64,000 bases of DNA from Inia geoffrensis. Taxonomy: Eukaryota > Chordata > Mammalia > Artiodactyla > Iniidae. Below are positions 35,301-48,591 of the stretch, one piece after another (the stretch's first letter is position 1; every line of letters begins with the position of its first letter). A program made the translations under genes and the position numbers. The DNA is taken from positions 10,452,001-10,516,000 of the forward strand of contig CM070901.1 in assembly GCA_036417435.1 (NCBI GenBank). Reading direction: 5' to 3'. Under the pieces are notes generated by a model. It saw only the letters and a list, made by a program, of their open reading frames with translations. It searched no databases and was not told where the DNA came from.

Positions 35301-35830
35301 TTTTTGAGCAAGTGACACCCGTTACCAACTTCTGGGGGAAGAGTCCCACGCATGGAGGATAGCAAAGAGCAAAACAGTGCCTGCCACCAGGAGCCGCAGT
35401 CCCAGGAAGTCGCCCCACTGCATGGTTTGTAGGTGTCAGGGGTCAACAAGAAAGACATGACTCACACAGGCACTGGATGGTACAACACTTTATCCTCATA
35501 GAGAAGGCAGGGCAAAATCAGCTCAGAACCATAGGACCTTGCCGGCAGCCAAGGCAGGGAGGGGGACAGCACCTTCTGGTGCTGCAAGAGAAGGACCCAG
35601 TTCCCTCCTCACCGGGAACAGATGTAGTTGTGTGGTTGTGCCATATGACGTACAGGAATGAAGCAAAACAAAGAGGAGCACATCGTCTAGACAGGGAAGG
35701 ATATTCCCAAGGAAGCTGAACTACTCAGCACAGGCTGTGAGAGCTCTTTATCCCCACATAGGGAAACGTGCCTGACCCAAAGCACACTCTTACGCAGCCG
35801 TGCAAGGGTGACTGTCTTCCCCACTGTGCA
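35300..35830 (-). other. GC-richer segment, possibly an unclassified LTR
   Basis: Composition and layout differ from the AT-rich flanks. On the minus strand a promoter-like GC-richer part is followed by gaggataaagtgttgtacca, which could be a weak poly-A signal region. The ends read tgcacagtgg and gggtgtca, so they start TG and end CA. I found no matching target duplication and recognise no family. A small plus-strand frame (35477-35719) is unlikely to be a gene. Confidence 0.3.
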
Positions 35831-38799
35831 TCTACCATTTATGTTAAAAATGATTGTTTTCCATGAATTTTGTTATATGTCTAAAAATTGTGTTTCAAGT
35901 ATGCTAAAAATTTATTTCCCTAATTTTCTATTTAATTCTAAATATAAAATAAATATCCAAATACCCATATTGGTGGTTTGGCCTCAGTATTAGCATCTTT
36001 GTGTACTGAGAAGTCTGGTTAATATAGTCTTGGGAAAACAAACTTAAATTAAATTAATAATCTTTGCTTTAGCATGTCCAAGCATATCATGTTTGCTATG
36101 CTCTTAGATTTACATACTCTGTTCTGTTTATGTGACTCTATCCCTTCATGATCTAAGATCAGAGGGAAAGCTCTCTGGGGCTCAGTGTAATTCAGTTTAC
36201 TTATGTTAACACAGGTATAATCAATTCTTGATTTATCATACCAGAGCAGTCCAAGATCAAGAGAGAATAGTAATGAGTAACCAAAATATAGTTAAAATAA
36301 AATTACTCAATATGTAACATGGAAAAATGTAATCTTTATCTTAATATTAAATCTTATCTGCATATAATACATAAAGGCATATTTGTCATTTTACAGACAT
36401 CATGCAAAAGTATAAAGGCAATAGAAGTAGAGTAGAGTAATTTATTTGAAATATAACTAGAAAGTCTCCTGAGAAATTAGTTTGCAGTTAGTATTTTATA
36501 ACTATAAAAAGGAAGCCACGAGTTATTTTCTCCCCTACCAAGAAAATATCTAGGCCATTATATCTAAGGTCCAGACTTCCTTTATAGTCATAAAAAATAA
36601 ATATCCTCTGTTTGATCAGAGGACTGGCTTGCTGAGTTATGAAGTGCTTCGCAAAAATTCTAGCTCAAGTGAATGGTTTTGAAAGTGAGTAAGAAGACTG
36701 AACCTGAGTGGGTTCATAAGAATGCAAAAGGAAGAACTCAGGAAACTGAGGGTAAAAACATAAACTCAGTAGAATCTTCAGACACTGTGGAATCACAGAG
36801 GGAATGTGGCCGTGGGAATAATGGTCACAGCAGGCCACACAACTTAAAACACTCTAGGCTGCGCCGTATCCAAGCTTGGTCAAACCTCTGCCGCACTTTT
36901 GGAAGCAGAGCAGGAGAGGAAATGTCATCATTGCACTGAAAATCACAGACAGATGTGACAGGAACCTCTGACAGTGATCAGTGGTTAAGTGTGGAGGTGA
37001 GATGTGTCTGCAATGGCAGAACTGGTTTATAAATGTATCTCTGTGCAAAAGTCAGCATGTGTTGAGGATAGTGATAGAAACATAGACACTTATCTACAAA
37101 TTCTCAAAAGCAAGCTCAGCATACAAGAGGACAGAAATACCACTCACATAGTGAAAGTTCAGGTCTTGGGAAATATATTGTTGTTTGGTTTGATTTGATT
37201 TTCCCTCAAAGGGACTGTCAGCCCTGTAGCCTGGTTGCCAGGTTGTGGGGCTAATTTTGTGACTGTGATGCTCCTCCAGTTTCCGACTCTCCATCACCCC
37301 GTTCACTAATTATAGCAGTTCCGGCGGGGGTGCCCCCTTGGCATGCGGACCTCTGGCACCTCAAGTCCACACTCAGGTGGCTCTCTAATCATGCCCACCT
37401 CCTCCTAGACACATTTTGCTTTGGGTGAGGACAGTTTCTTTCTTTTGGGCCAATTTAGAAGGACAGAGGTTAAATGCTCCCCACAAATATTTCAATGCCA
37501 AGACTCCCTTTGCATGTTTAAAATACAAAAGTTAAAATTACATAGTGGTATCTGGCATTTCAACAGACATGTCATTTTTATCCTCCAATTGTAACTGTTC
37601 ATTTAGCAAAAATTACTGAACATTTTACAAAAGAATGTGGACAGAGTTGGAATTGCTGTTTGCTAACCTCATTTTATTAGGTAAGTGAAAGTTGGGTATA
37701 ATGCTGTAATTCCTCTTAAAGCCTTTAAACTAAGTCTTTGTTCTCAATTCATGTCACCAAAGGTTCAATTGGGATGATTCAGATGCGTTAACAAAATGGT
37801 TAACTTAGTTTGCTGAAATGAAGAGAAAAGCATTGTTTCACGTAATAAACTGCCCGTGAAGAAGTTAAAAACTCCCAGCAACAATGTATTTGGGCTCTGG
37901 TTCTCTGTAAATTGGTGCTGTTTTTTACATGTTTTACATGTTTTCAAGGAGGTAGCAAGATGGCCACAGCATTTCCAGGGATTATAAACAGACACTGTTA
38001 TATCCAAAAGCATAAATGCAAATTTTCTCATTTGTTTCTAAGAGCAATGAAGACACCTTTCATAAAAGGCCTTCAGCTAGCCTTCACGTTTTATTGAGAT
38101 ACAAATGTGTGCCATTTGCTGTAGTGCCCAGGACCTCAATATCACATTTCCGGCACTTAGATACTTTGCTTTGCTTCTGTTTGCCTTGCCTCAAGGTTTT
38201 TTTGTGGTAAAGAAATGGAAGATGATTTTTAAAAATGGATTTTTACATTATTGTTAAAAGCATTCACACATTGGTATGATTTTGTTGGCTGGTGGAGAGG
38301 AAGAAGGGAAAGACTGGAAGAGATGGAGAGCTTCTAGGTGAATGGGAAAGGGACAAAGTTCATCTGGATTGATGATGAATAACATATTCTGTTGCACCAT
38401 TAAGAAGAAGTAAAAATACCAGAGGGCATAACTGATACAAATAAGGAAGCTGGCCCGTAGGGCCAGAAGTCTCAGCTTTAGTAAAGCTAAGCATGGTACA
38501 TCTATGGCATAAAAGCAGTGAACCAACAAACTTTAGAGAAAAATCTTGGCTTGGGCAATGAGTATTTCAGTCTTCACCTTTGAACTGGGTCACAGATGAG
38601 GTCCATCATTATAAGGCATGTGGCATCATCAAAATTTCTTAATATTCTACAGCAAAAGGTCACTTGTAAGAGAAATAATATATTTGGTGCTCTGTAGGCA
38701 AAAATCCAAATTTTGATGCATTCCTAGTCTTCTCTAGTATTTTTTTCATAAAAAAATTGACACTGTCTTTTGCTTATTCAAAAGATAGTCAGTAATAGG
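35831..38799. other. Unique-looking non-coding block
   Basis: About 3 kb without recognised repeats. Frames such as 36673-36939 (88 codons, highly polar) have no recognisable homology and no splice or codon evidence. A ttttacatg duplication sits at about 37922-37941. Confidence 0.45.
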
Positions 38800-39080
38800 T
38801 TATTCATTCGTATATTCACCACATCATTATTGAAATATATCCTGTACCAGTAATGTGCCTTTGTTCTTGGGACTTTTATTCTAGCGTGTCTTGGGGATAA
38901 GGTGTGAGGAAACATAAATAAACAAAAATTAACTATATAGCAGTTAGTAAATAGGAGCTATGAAGAAAAATAAAGTTTCTGAGAGGATAGTTATTTAATG
39001 AAATGTGATCTGGGAGATCAGTTTAATAAGGAGACATTCAGGGAGGTTTAAACAGAACAGCAAGTTCAAAGGTCCTGAGG
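38800..39080 (-). mobile_element. L2 LINE 3' end, minus strand
   Basis: The antisense L2 end is readable: ttattcattcgtatattcac, then gtgcctttgttcttgggact and ataaataaacaaa. Further on come aggagctatgaagaaaaataaag and cagcaagttcaaaggtcctg. Confidence 0.7.
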
Positions 39081-39904
39081 AGGAGAATTAAGGGATTGTA
39101 GACTTCTCTACTCCACTGGCAGATACCTCTTAATACATAAAGCAATTAAGCTTTTTTATCACTTCATGCTGGCAGATAACGGCAAAGTTTTAAAAAAATA
39201 TGTAGGCATTTGGTACCACTTTTGATGGCATTTTTAACTTATTAAATACAAAGTAAACCTGTATATACTATCATTAACGTACTTTATGTGCAAACTGTAT
39301 ATTTTATACCTATGAACTGACTGAAAACTCTTCTAGATACTGGAATGTTGTAATAATTTCATTACAAATGGGAACATTTTATATACATGGGTTATTAATG
39401 GTTTTTGTAAGCAACCAACAGAAATCTACTTTCGCTAATTTAAGCAAAATATACATCTATTGGAAGGATTCATAGAGACCCAAACAAAGAAGCAACTGCT
39501 AACCCATGTCCCTTTGCTTGGGGAGAAAAACGCTCAGGAGGATGTAGTGAGAAAGAGAAAGCTTTGCAAAAATAACCCTTTCCAGAAGAAGGGAAAGTAA
39601 ATGCTAGGTGTCCCAACATGAAAATATTCACTAGTAATCTCTTCATTTATCAATAATAAATATTAGTATAGCATAATAATCATGTATCATAATATAATTT
39701 GATATAATAGCTATATTTTACCTATAGACATCCTTTCAGTAAAGATATATTAATATAGAAATGTTATTTCACACTAATCTCAGGAACACTTGAAGGACTC
39801 CAGGGACCTCCTGTGGAATAAATGGATACAAGTGAAGGGCATTGGTGAATAGGAGAACAGGGGATACAACACGCATTGTGTTTGGAAAAACACTGAACTA
39901 TTTT
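39081..39904. other. Non-coding sequence, no recognised feature
   Basis: Nothing is recognised. Confidence 0.45.
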
Positions 39905-40060
39905 AATTACACACCAGACAGTCCCTAGATTTGTGACCTTGGACAATTAATCCCTTTTTGTCTCAGTTTTCTCATCTAGAAAAGTAGGAGTGATATTGGC
40001 AGTGCTCTAATGATATAATGAGGTAAATTAAACTTTGGTACACATTACATGCTCAAATTC
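39905..40060 (+). repeat. MIR SINE, plus strand
   Basis: Sense MIR order: gatttgtgaccttggacaat, then gtctcagttttctcatctag, aatgatataatgaggta. Confidence 0.75.
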
Positions 40061-40229
40061 TTTATTTACATAGTACAGTGATATTTAGATACTTTTTGAC
40101 ATGAAAGATATATGTAATAAGTATTAATAAATAATGTAATTGGTCTTTTAAAATTAGGTAAAATATGCATACAGAACCTAAAATAAAGGCAACTCTTTCA
40201 TTAAACTGACCTATTTTTGATCCAGGCAG

Positions 40230-40400
40230 TCAGGGCAGAGTGATAAAGTAACTATACTTGTTGCCATTGTGACTAAAATCTACAAGCTTCAGTTTTCTTA
40301 GCTATAAAGTAGAGAAATAATAATATCTATCCTGTCTATTTTAAGAAATCACTGTGAGGGTCAAAATAATCAAACAAAGAGTGAAAACAACCCAGGAACT
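40230..40400 (+). repeat. MIR SINE fragment, plus strand
   Basis: ttcagttttcttagctataaag, then aataataatatctatcctgt and a tgtgagggtcaaaata section match the MIR 3' half. Confidence 0.65.
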
Positions 40401-43400
40401 ATTTACCCTGTACATTTGAGGTGTTGCCTAGCAAATCAGATTCAGATTCCTACTTCTTTCTTTGTACTCATTTTATTTTTTCCTTTCATTCAGAGTGTTT
40501 CTTTTTAATCATCACTTATATTAGCTTCTCTCATTTCTCTTAATTATCCATTTTATAATTAAATTATATACGTACAATTCTCTGTTACATCATCTGCTAT
40601 TATATTTCCTATTCTACCCTATTTAATGGCATCTTAGTTTGTCCATCATGAATCAGCACATTTGCTTATAGATTTTTATTTAGCAGTATCTCTAACCAAA
40701 TAGTTTTATAAGCCATTTAAAATCACATCTTGTATTCTACTTTCTGATCCATCCAGAAATATAAAATAATGTATCAGTAATATAAACTAATTGAGTTTAT
40801 ATCTCAAGCATACAGTGTCAGAAAAAGAATACCACTAACAGAAGGTACTTTTCAGTCTGGTAAACTATCATCTTGGTGACTTGAAATTGGACTGTAGTAC
40901 TACTGTTCATATTATAGCTCTTCAGTGTTCTTGATACTTTTTTGAGGTTTTATTAACCGGTGTTTATTTGTGATATGTGATACCACAATCATGACACATT
41001 TGGAAGAATGATTTACTGTTTCGTTCATTAAAGAATTTTACCAAGAAAAGTAGTTTGTTTATATAGTTCATGAGACATCTACAGTCTATAGGAATCAATT
41101 AGTCCTCTAATTTATTGTCAGAATTTATATATGACAAACATTAATGGACTGTTTCCCCAAGAGAATGGTATAAGTTCTATAATAGTATATAAAAGTATTG
41201 ATACTTGCAGAAAGTAAAAGTTTCTACTCAAGCCTGTTTTGTCCTTTAGTGGAGAAATTAACTTCAAAATTTTGTAACTTAAGGAAATATTTTTATGAAA
41301 ATTAACAGGGCATGAATTTTTCTTCACAAAATTCTGCACATGTAATGTGTAGCACTTGGCAGTGGTTAAAAGTATACAAATGAATATATGTTTGTATCTA
41401 TAGAAGTAGGCTCCATATTGGTTGGATTGGATTCACATACTGACAGTCAGCTATTCCCTGAATTCCATGTTAAGTGTAAAATGCTGGGGCATGTGAAGAA
41501 GATGCTCATAATAGTGACTGATGGTCTTTAAATGTCTTTTAATTTTAGGACTAGAAATCATTCCTGATGGTTTATATATTTTACTTGTTTAACTTTTATT
41601 TGGAAAATAGAATCTCAAATATTATTACTTGAACTTGGCACTGAAGAGTTCTTGCAGGAGCTGAAAGTATAATTTCTTCATATGATATCACCAACTAGTT
41701 ACAACTGAACAGATAGTTTAGGGCTTTTAAAGAGCAATTAAAATTATGTGGCAGGTGATTATACCTCAGTGCTCCAGTTGCTTGTATAAATTCATCAGTA
41801 CAGTACTTCACAAACAGAAAAACAACAATTAGAGACTTCTGCATATGCCCAATTGCCCTGGTAAAATGTGTGTAGAAAGGCAATGCCATTTCGCTTAATT
41901 TTATCCAAACAACAATCTGTAACTAACTTTGGAGTCTGAAAAATAATTTATTACTATATAAATCCGTCTTGAGGTTGTAACCATTAGTTTCATTGTTTTT
42001 CCTCAGAATTTCTGGTCTGCTGATACTTTGTAAATGGAGGGAAACTAAGCTGACCGATAAAACATTATATTTCTACAAAGTCTGAGAAACAATAATACAC
42101 TAAGGAAATAATGTACATGCATTAGGTATAATTTCATAACTTTAATGCATGTACTTAGCATTTTTGTTTCATTTTACGTATAAAGTACACTCAAAATCAG
42201 ACAAGATAATAACCTCTATAGCCCTCAATTTGGCAGACTGAAGGATGTGTATTTCTTTTTTTTTTTTTTTTTTTTTGATCAAGCTATCTGTGTCCCTAGT
42301 TACTTTCTATAAATTGCTCAGCTGCCCTCTTTGTAGTTGGCTCCTCCAGGAGAGGGTATTTCTTTCCACCTAATCTGGCTGTAAATGATTTGGTTTTATG
42401 GTTTTAGTGTTTGGGAAATATATATTTCAATGCTTTACTGTACTCAGTATTAGAAAAAATATACCTTCCTCAGCACTGCTAACCAAATAAATACCAACCA
42501 GCTGAGTTGGGCTTATTTCACGTCCACTGATCTGGTGATTCTGTGAGGTTTTGTTCTTTTTCCTTTCATTCTTGCAATAGAATTTTTGAATTACCTGCCA
42601 GCCGAAAAACAAGGCACTGACATGGGTTATGCTGTCAGCTGTAATTGTATCTTTGTACTGTTTTCCCTCTTGAAAGATAATTCTTCCTCATATGTTATAG
42701 TGTACATTTCATTATTCTCTTTTTTTTTTAAGGAGCTAAAGCATTTCTTTGTCTTATCACATCCACAGAAACTATCACATTATCAATGCAGAATGACAGG
42801 GAAGAGATTTAATTTCCTGATCCTTACCCTATTGAGAAACAGAGAGATCACTGAGTTGCTTTATTAGAGGAAGCTTCAATGGGAATTTAGCAGATTTTGG
42901 AGAGACAGGAGGCTTGTGTTTTTGTCTTTTTTCCTCAGGATGGGTGAGAACAATGTTCCCTGCCTCCTGCACATGCCCTGGTGACTCCTCTGCTCTGCTG
43001 TGTTTGTAGCAAAAGCATCCCACACAGATAATTAGAGCCACAGCTCACTGAGGTGAAATTTGCATAGGCAGAAGGACAAGAAAATAAGACTAAAAGTTTA
43101 TTCTTCTATGTTTCACACTTCCATCATGTAGCTCTGTCACGGGGGCATACCTTTTCTAAATTTAAGCTGCAAAATGGGAGTCGGAATTTATACGTTCTAT
43201 TCTAAGGATATTTGTGATAGGGGAAAAAAACTCTTACATAGGAAGGGTATTTCTGTCATTACGGTTAATAGTGACCATTGCTTAGTAAGTGTGTGTAACT
43301 TGATGTAGAGTCAAAAAGTAAAACAATTCTGTAAATGATGAGGTACAATTTAGAAGTAATCTCATTTTTAAACATTGCTAACTCGGTAAGTATCACTCTA

Positions 43401-44094
43401 ATTCTCCCCTTGGCTTCGATTGAATATCCCAAAGAGAAACAAATGACTTAGCTACATATACACTTACGTAAAATCACCTAGATAAAGAATCCCATGGCAA
43501 CCAAAATAGTCTTTTAGAAATGTTACTTTCTAGTCCTGAATATTGGTTCTACTATCTGATCTATTTATGCATTCAAAAGTATTTCCATATCAATCTCCTA
43601 TATTTTGGTAACAGGACACATTATATTTACCTAACTATGGGCTTTTTGAGGATATAAAATATTTTCTAGAACCAACTTAGTGATGAGGTCATAATAGGCA
43701 AAGAACATATATTTGGATTAGATTGTGTTACTATATCATATATGTGATATGGCAAATATAAATAAATATATGAAAGTTCTGTATTTTATCCTTTAATCAA
43801 TTAATATATAGAATTTATGCCCATGACTTAATATAGAATTAATTCTCATGACTATGCAGTGTTACTACATAGAAAGATAAAGTAGCACCTTGAATTTCAT
43901 TAAATTACTGAAATTTACAGTACATCAATTTGCTTTAAAATACATCAATTTTCAGTGATAATACTTAAGCTTTAGCTTTTTTTTTCAAGTTTTATCAAAT
44001 CCCAATTAATCATTTTAATGGCAGAGTACTCAGTTCCTAAAGGTGCTTAATAAATGTCCATCTAATGTATCAGAACTATGGAGGGCCTTTTGAA
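40401..44094. other. Unique-looking non-coding block
   Basis: About 3.7 kb with no recognised repeat, apart from a poly-T run at 42257-42276. A minus-strand frame at 43041-42829 is described separately. Confidence 0.45.
42829..43041 (-). other. Weak candidate terminal exon
   Basis: A 70-codon frame begins with hydrophobic ALIICVGCFCY followed by a polar tail with PPVSPKSAKFPLKLP and a TAG stop. This could read as the end of a single-pass membrane protein. Upstream on the minus strand lie a pyrimidine-rich tract and AG dinucleotides (cctcagtgag) just before the frame. An in-frame TGA directly precedes it, so it would need the downstream AG as acceptor. I do not recognise the protein. Chance is the more likely explanation. 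Confidence 0.12.
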
Positions 44095-44290
44095 TATCAG
44101 ATCTTTGGCAAAGCTATTTCTGTCCCCTTTCTCCTGTCTTATCTTGTCTCTGCCTGATTCCTTCCAGACTGCCTCTGTGAAGCCTTCTCTGATCATCTGA
44201 ATTAGAAACGGTCAATAACTTTCTGGAATTTGTATTGCAATTACTGATTTTTCCACCCATCTCACAAATCCCAGATAGTTCTTATTTTAC
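44095..44290 (+). mobile_element. Probable L2 fragment, plus strand
   Basis: A tctgtgaagccttctctgat section followed by a cagatagttcttattttacc stretch resembles diverged L2 3' end. Confidence 0.45.
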
Positions 44291-44724
44291 CCATATCATT
44301 ATGTATATGCAGGCACAAAAATATTTATTAGATTTTGAAGTTTAATTTATATCATAAGAAAAATATCAGGTCATTTTGATGTATCTTTCTGAATAAACTA
44401 TACAAGTATAAAATTATTGCTGAAAACAATTTGAGAATAATGAAGGAAAAGTCCCTAATGTGAAATTGAAGACTCAGGGAGTTGAGGTCACTTGCCCAAC
44501 TTCACGTAGGTAACTAAAGTCTTGAGTAAGTTCCCCGATATCCCAGATGATATACCAGATACCAAGCAGTGTTATTCTCATTATCCTGGCAATCATATAA
44601 ATATTGACCAAAAGTTCCAGATTGTAGATTGCAGCAGTCTTTCCTAGAACCTCTTCTGATAAATGCTTTCATGTCTATGATTTGAATAGTGGTGTCATTG
44701 GTGTACACAGTAGACTAAGTAATA
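44291..44724. other. Non-coding sequence, possible short MIR scrap
   Basis: gttgaggtcacttgcccaac near 44480 resembles an antisense MIR core. Otherwise nothing is recognised. Confidence 0.4.
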
Positions 44725-45177
44725 GTCACGCAGTGATACGTCTGCATCTTTATCCCAGAACCTCTGATTATTATCTCATAGGTAAAGAGTGAATACTACC
44801 TTACAGAGCAAAAGATGTGATTAAGTTAAAGATTTTGAGAGGAGGCATTTATTCTGTATTGTCCATGAGGGCCCTAAATCCAATAACAAGTGTCCCTATA
44901 AGAGTGAGGCAAAGGGAGATTTGGCAAAATAGGAGAAAACAATGTGGCCATAGAAGTGGAGACAGGAGTGATGAGGTACCAAGTCAAAGAAAGCCTGTAG
45001 CCCTCCAGAGCTTGAAGAGGCAAAGAAGAAATTTTCCTCTCGTGCCCCTAGAGGGAGTGCAGCCCAGCCGACACTTTGGTTTGACATTTCTGTCCTCTGG
45101 GACTGTGAAGAATACATTTCTACTGATTTAAGCCATAGCTGGTAGTATTTTGTTACAGCAGCACAGGAAACTAACAG
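44725..45177 (+). mobile_element. MaLR-type (MLT1-like) LTR, plus strand
   Basis: LTR landmarks: gatgtgattaagttaaagat, ggccctaaatccaataacaa, tgtccctataagag, then cctctgggactgtgaagaat and tttgttacagcagcacagga near the 3' end. The frame 44817-45131 is an artefact of it. Confidence 0.75.
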
Positions 45178-45354
45178 GGTGCCGAAACCCAAACTGTACA
45201 TGGAAAAATGCAGACATGGATAAGTAGAGCACTTTGTGGGAAAATTCTGTCTAATTGAAAAACTGAACAGATTTTTTCATGTGTTTTTATGCAATAGCAA
45301 ATATATATCAAGCAGTTAACATCACAAGCACTGAAAATATGCCATTTCATTGAT

Positions 45355-45470
45355 TCATGGCAAAAGGACTTGGAGTACATAATCCTCAATGCAAATGAAG
45401 AAATTGAGGCAGGGAAGTTTCCCCACGTCACGTAACTGCTGAAAGAGTGAAGGCCCACGGTCATGAATAC
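45355..45470 (-). repeat. Probable MIR fragment, minus strand
   Basis: aatgaagaaattgaggcagg, then gtaactgctgaaagagtgaa, resembles the antisense MIR core. Confidence 0.5.
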
Positions 45471-46668
45471 CTTTGTCCATGGTCAGTCAATAAGTAAAGA
45501 CTAAAAACTTAAACCCATTAGGATTAACTTTCACAGAAATAAATATGAAGCCACAATTTGCATTAAGATACAAACAAGGAAAAAAGGTGAAATTAGGGCA
45601 TACAATCAGCAATTCTTAATTATTCCTCTTGGACTTGTAGGCTGTAATTCAGTGTGATACTAAGTAAGCATTTGAGGGGAGGGAAGGTTTTAAAATAACA
45701 TTAATGTTGCCATACTAAGGAGTGTACCATGGCAATCATGATGTTCAGAACACGGTCGATGGTAAATTTTTACATCCATAGGTAAACATCATTCTCTTTT
45801 CTGGGAATGGAAAAACTATAATGAGAATTTTGACAAAGTGAGTAATACACAAAGTAATGAGCAATGTGCAACAATATTCTCCAAAGAATGTTAGACAATT
45901 TAACTTGGAAATGGGAAAATATGTATCCTTCAGTTTATGTTCAAATATGTGATAGTAACCCAAATGCAAGAGGAAATACACTTATACTGGCTACAGCGCA
46001 GAATCTGGACTAAGGGTAGAAATTGTAAGAAGGTGGTTATTAATAATTATAAAATTGCCAAGCCATGTGCAAACGTTTCTGAGGAGCTGTATAAAACGGA
46101 ATAACGTAGTAGAGGAGACATCAAATCAACTGAGGGCAAAATGCAACTGTATGCTGACGAACTTGGACAGACAGTATTGAATGAAGAGAACAAGGGTCGG
46201 GAAGAAGTGTGAAATGACATACGGTTAATCAAATAGAAGTTCCAGATGTGAGTAAATCAAAAAATATACATAAAAGAACATATTTTAGGAAATCTGTTAT
46301 GACTTTGAGCTCTACAGTGCACTTGGATAGAGCTGCTTTTTTTTCCTGCTTATTACAATTCACACAAATTGCATTCCTTAATCATAAGAAGACTATATCT
46401 TACACAAGAAGAGAGATGTCCAGGGCACATTTACGAGCAGAGTGAGAAAGCAAAACAACTAAATAGGGTAAGTTTGCTCACCATTCACAGATAAGGTGAA
46501 AATGAGATGGGAGTTGAGATTCTGTTGCTTCATCAAGAAATCAGTTGTCATGTGCCCCTTGAAGTGTTAACATCTCTTTTATTGCATATTACTGTCATAT
46601 TTAAACATAGGGATTTTTCATGTAATATATGCTCTAAACATAAACTTAACTGGCAGCTGAATCCAAAC
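45471..46668. other. Non-coding sequence, no recognised feature
   Basis: About 1.2 kb without recognised repeats or exons. Confidence 0.45.
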
Positions 46669-46678
46669 AACAGTGGGG

Positions 46679-46893
46679 GGGGGCTTCCCTGGTGGCGCAG
46701 TGGATGAGAGTCCGCCTGCCGATGCAGGAGACGCGGGTTCGTGCCGCGGTCCAGGAAGATCCCACGTTGTCGTCGAGCGGCTGGGCCCGTGAGCCATGGC
46801 CGCTGAGCCTGCGCATCCGGAGCCTGTGCTCCGCAACGGGAGAGGCCACAACAGTGAGAGGCCCGTGTTACCAGAAAAAAAAAAAAAAAAAAA
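46679..46893 (+). mobile_element. CHR SINE, plus strand
   Basis: gggcttccctggtggcgcag head, B-box-like cgggttcgtgccg and an A20-type tail. Target duplication aacagtgggg at 46669-46678 and 46894-46903. The G run at the 5' junction has about two extra bases. Confidence 0.95.
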
Positions 46894-46903
46894 AACAGTG
46901 GGG

Positions 46904-48356
46904 AACAGTATCTGGGGTTAAGTTTACTGAGATATTACACTCCAATAGTACCATTTATAAGCATTTAAGAGTGATTGTGATTGTCAGTTTTGCACCATGA
47001 GATACCCTTTGAGTAATCATTAATAAATCACAGGCCAGGCTGTGGAAGTAATATGCTTATGTCTTTGGAAACTTATACTTAGCTGTGAAGTACTGAATGT
47101 TGCTGTCTTATTTGAATCGGCTTAGGTAGCTGGGCAGTACATGCTTGGTCAGAGGGATAGATTATCAGGCTTGGAAAGAAAGAACCTGTGTAGATGTCCA
47201 GAGCTCTCATTAGGAGGAACTGCAGTCAAGGATCTACTTCAGCAAGAATGGTCTAGTCAGGACCCTTCCACTTCAACTCTGGATGCCACTATCATCTGTA
47301 TTGCTGTGATGTCCAGTCCTCCAAGTGTCTCTGCTTCTTGTATCACATGCTCAAGCAAAAATGTCCCAGCTGGAGCATCACACTGAATAACTGTAGGTCA
47401 CTTGCCTACACTCTGGCTACCAGAGTTTGGATGAAGAGGGTGTGTCCCTTCCTGTAAGAGGAGGGAGTGAAACTCAGCCCACCAGTAATACGCACAATGG
47501 GAGATTTTACCCAAATCGGAAAGAGTAATGCTACAGTCATAAACAGTCACACCAATTAGTGAATCATTGGTCGAGTATTAAATGATACACTAATCTTTTA
47601 TTGTGATGTAATAAATCTAGGAAAAGGCACATGGTATCCTGAGTCTAGATGTTGAGAATTCTTGATAAACAGTGCTCCCTGGTAGTGTAATGGTGCACTT
47701 TGGATGAATGAGTGCACTGCATTAGTAGGGATTCTAAAGCACTCAATTACTAGATTGCCTCCAGCATTTTCTAAATTTTAAGATTTTTCTCCCATAATTC
47801 CAAAGACATACTTGTATTTGAGTGCCAGGTAGCCAAAAATGTCTACTGAGTTTACAAACATGCAGAGGATGAATTCCATGGCCCCTGGTCCTTGGACCAG
47901 TCCTCGCAGGGCAGTGCTCAGAGAAGGCCAGGTAATACTGTGTTCCTGATTGTATTTACATGAAACAACAGCAGTAGTTTAGTGAAATAAAAGTTAAGTA
48001 TGGATAAACTGTCAATCAGCAGAGTAGAATAACACATTTATTCACAATTTAAAGCCGTACCGCCTTTGCTCTTCTTATTGCTTTGGGGCTTCTGCTTAGG
48101 GCTAATAACACCCCAATCAACGAAAAATTTAAAGTATATACCTCCATTTCCTTTTCTTAAGATGATAGGAAGGATGTGTTGTCTTACTTTAGGACTCTTT
48201 AAAATTTTGAGTCATATATCCCTAAAATAACTTGTAATCTGTGTACCTTTATCACAATTTTAACTGGTCTCCTAAAATTGTTAAAGTAAGTTTAAATATT
48301 TGCAAAGCATGGATTCCCAATATATTGTAAATATTTGATATTTTAAAATAATTCTG
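46904..48356. other. Unique-looking non-coding block
   Basis: No repeat is recognised. The frame 47141-47386 (81 codons) starts at an ATG-like site but has no recognisable domain. Confidence 0.45.
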
Positions 48357-48372
48357 CTATGATATACTTTTT

Positions 48373-48575
48373 TTTTTTTTTTTTGTGGTACACGGGCCTC
48401 TCACTGCTGTGGCCTCTCCCGTTGCGGAGCACAGGCTCCAGACGCAGAGGCTCAGCGGCCATGGCTCACGGGCCCAGCTGCTCCGCGGCATGTGGGATCC
48501 TCCCGGACTGGGGCACGAACCCGCATCCCCTGCATCGGCAGGCGGACTCCCAACCACGGCGCCACCAGGGAAGCC
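48373..48575 (-). mobile_element. CHR SINE, minus strand
   Basis: Poly-T, then gtggtacacgggcctctcac, with the inverted head gcgccaccagggaagccc at the end. A 16-bp duplication ctatgatatacttttt lies on both sides (48357-48372 and 48576-48591). It is close to the other short-form copies, so probably among the younger insertions. Confidence 0.96.
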
Positions 48576-48591
48576 CTATGATATACTTTTT

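Noticed and set aside
36673..36939. 88-codon plus-strand frame as a small gene
   Set aside because: Polar, no recognised domain, no splice or promoter support; length is compatible with chance.
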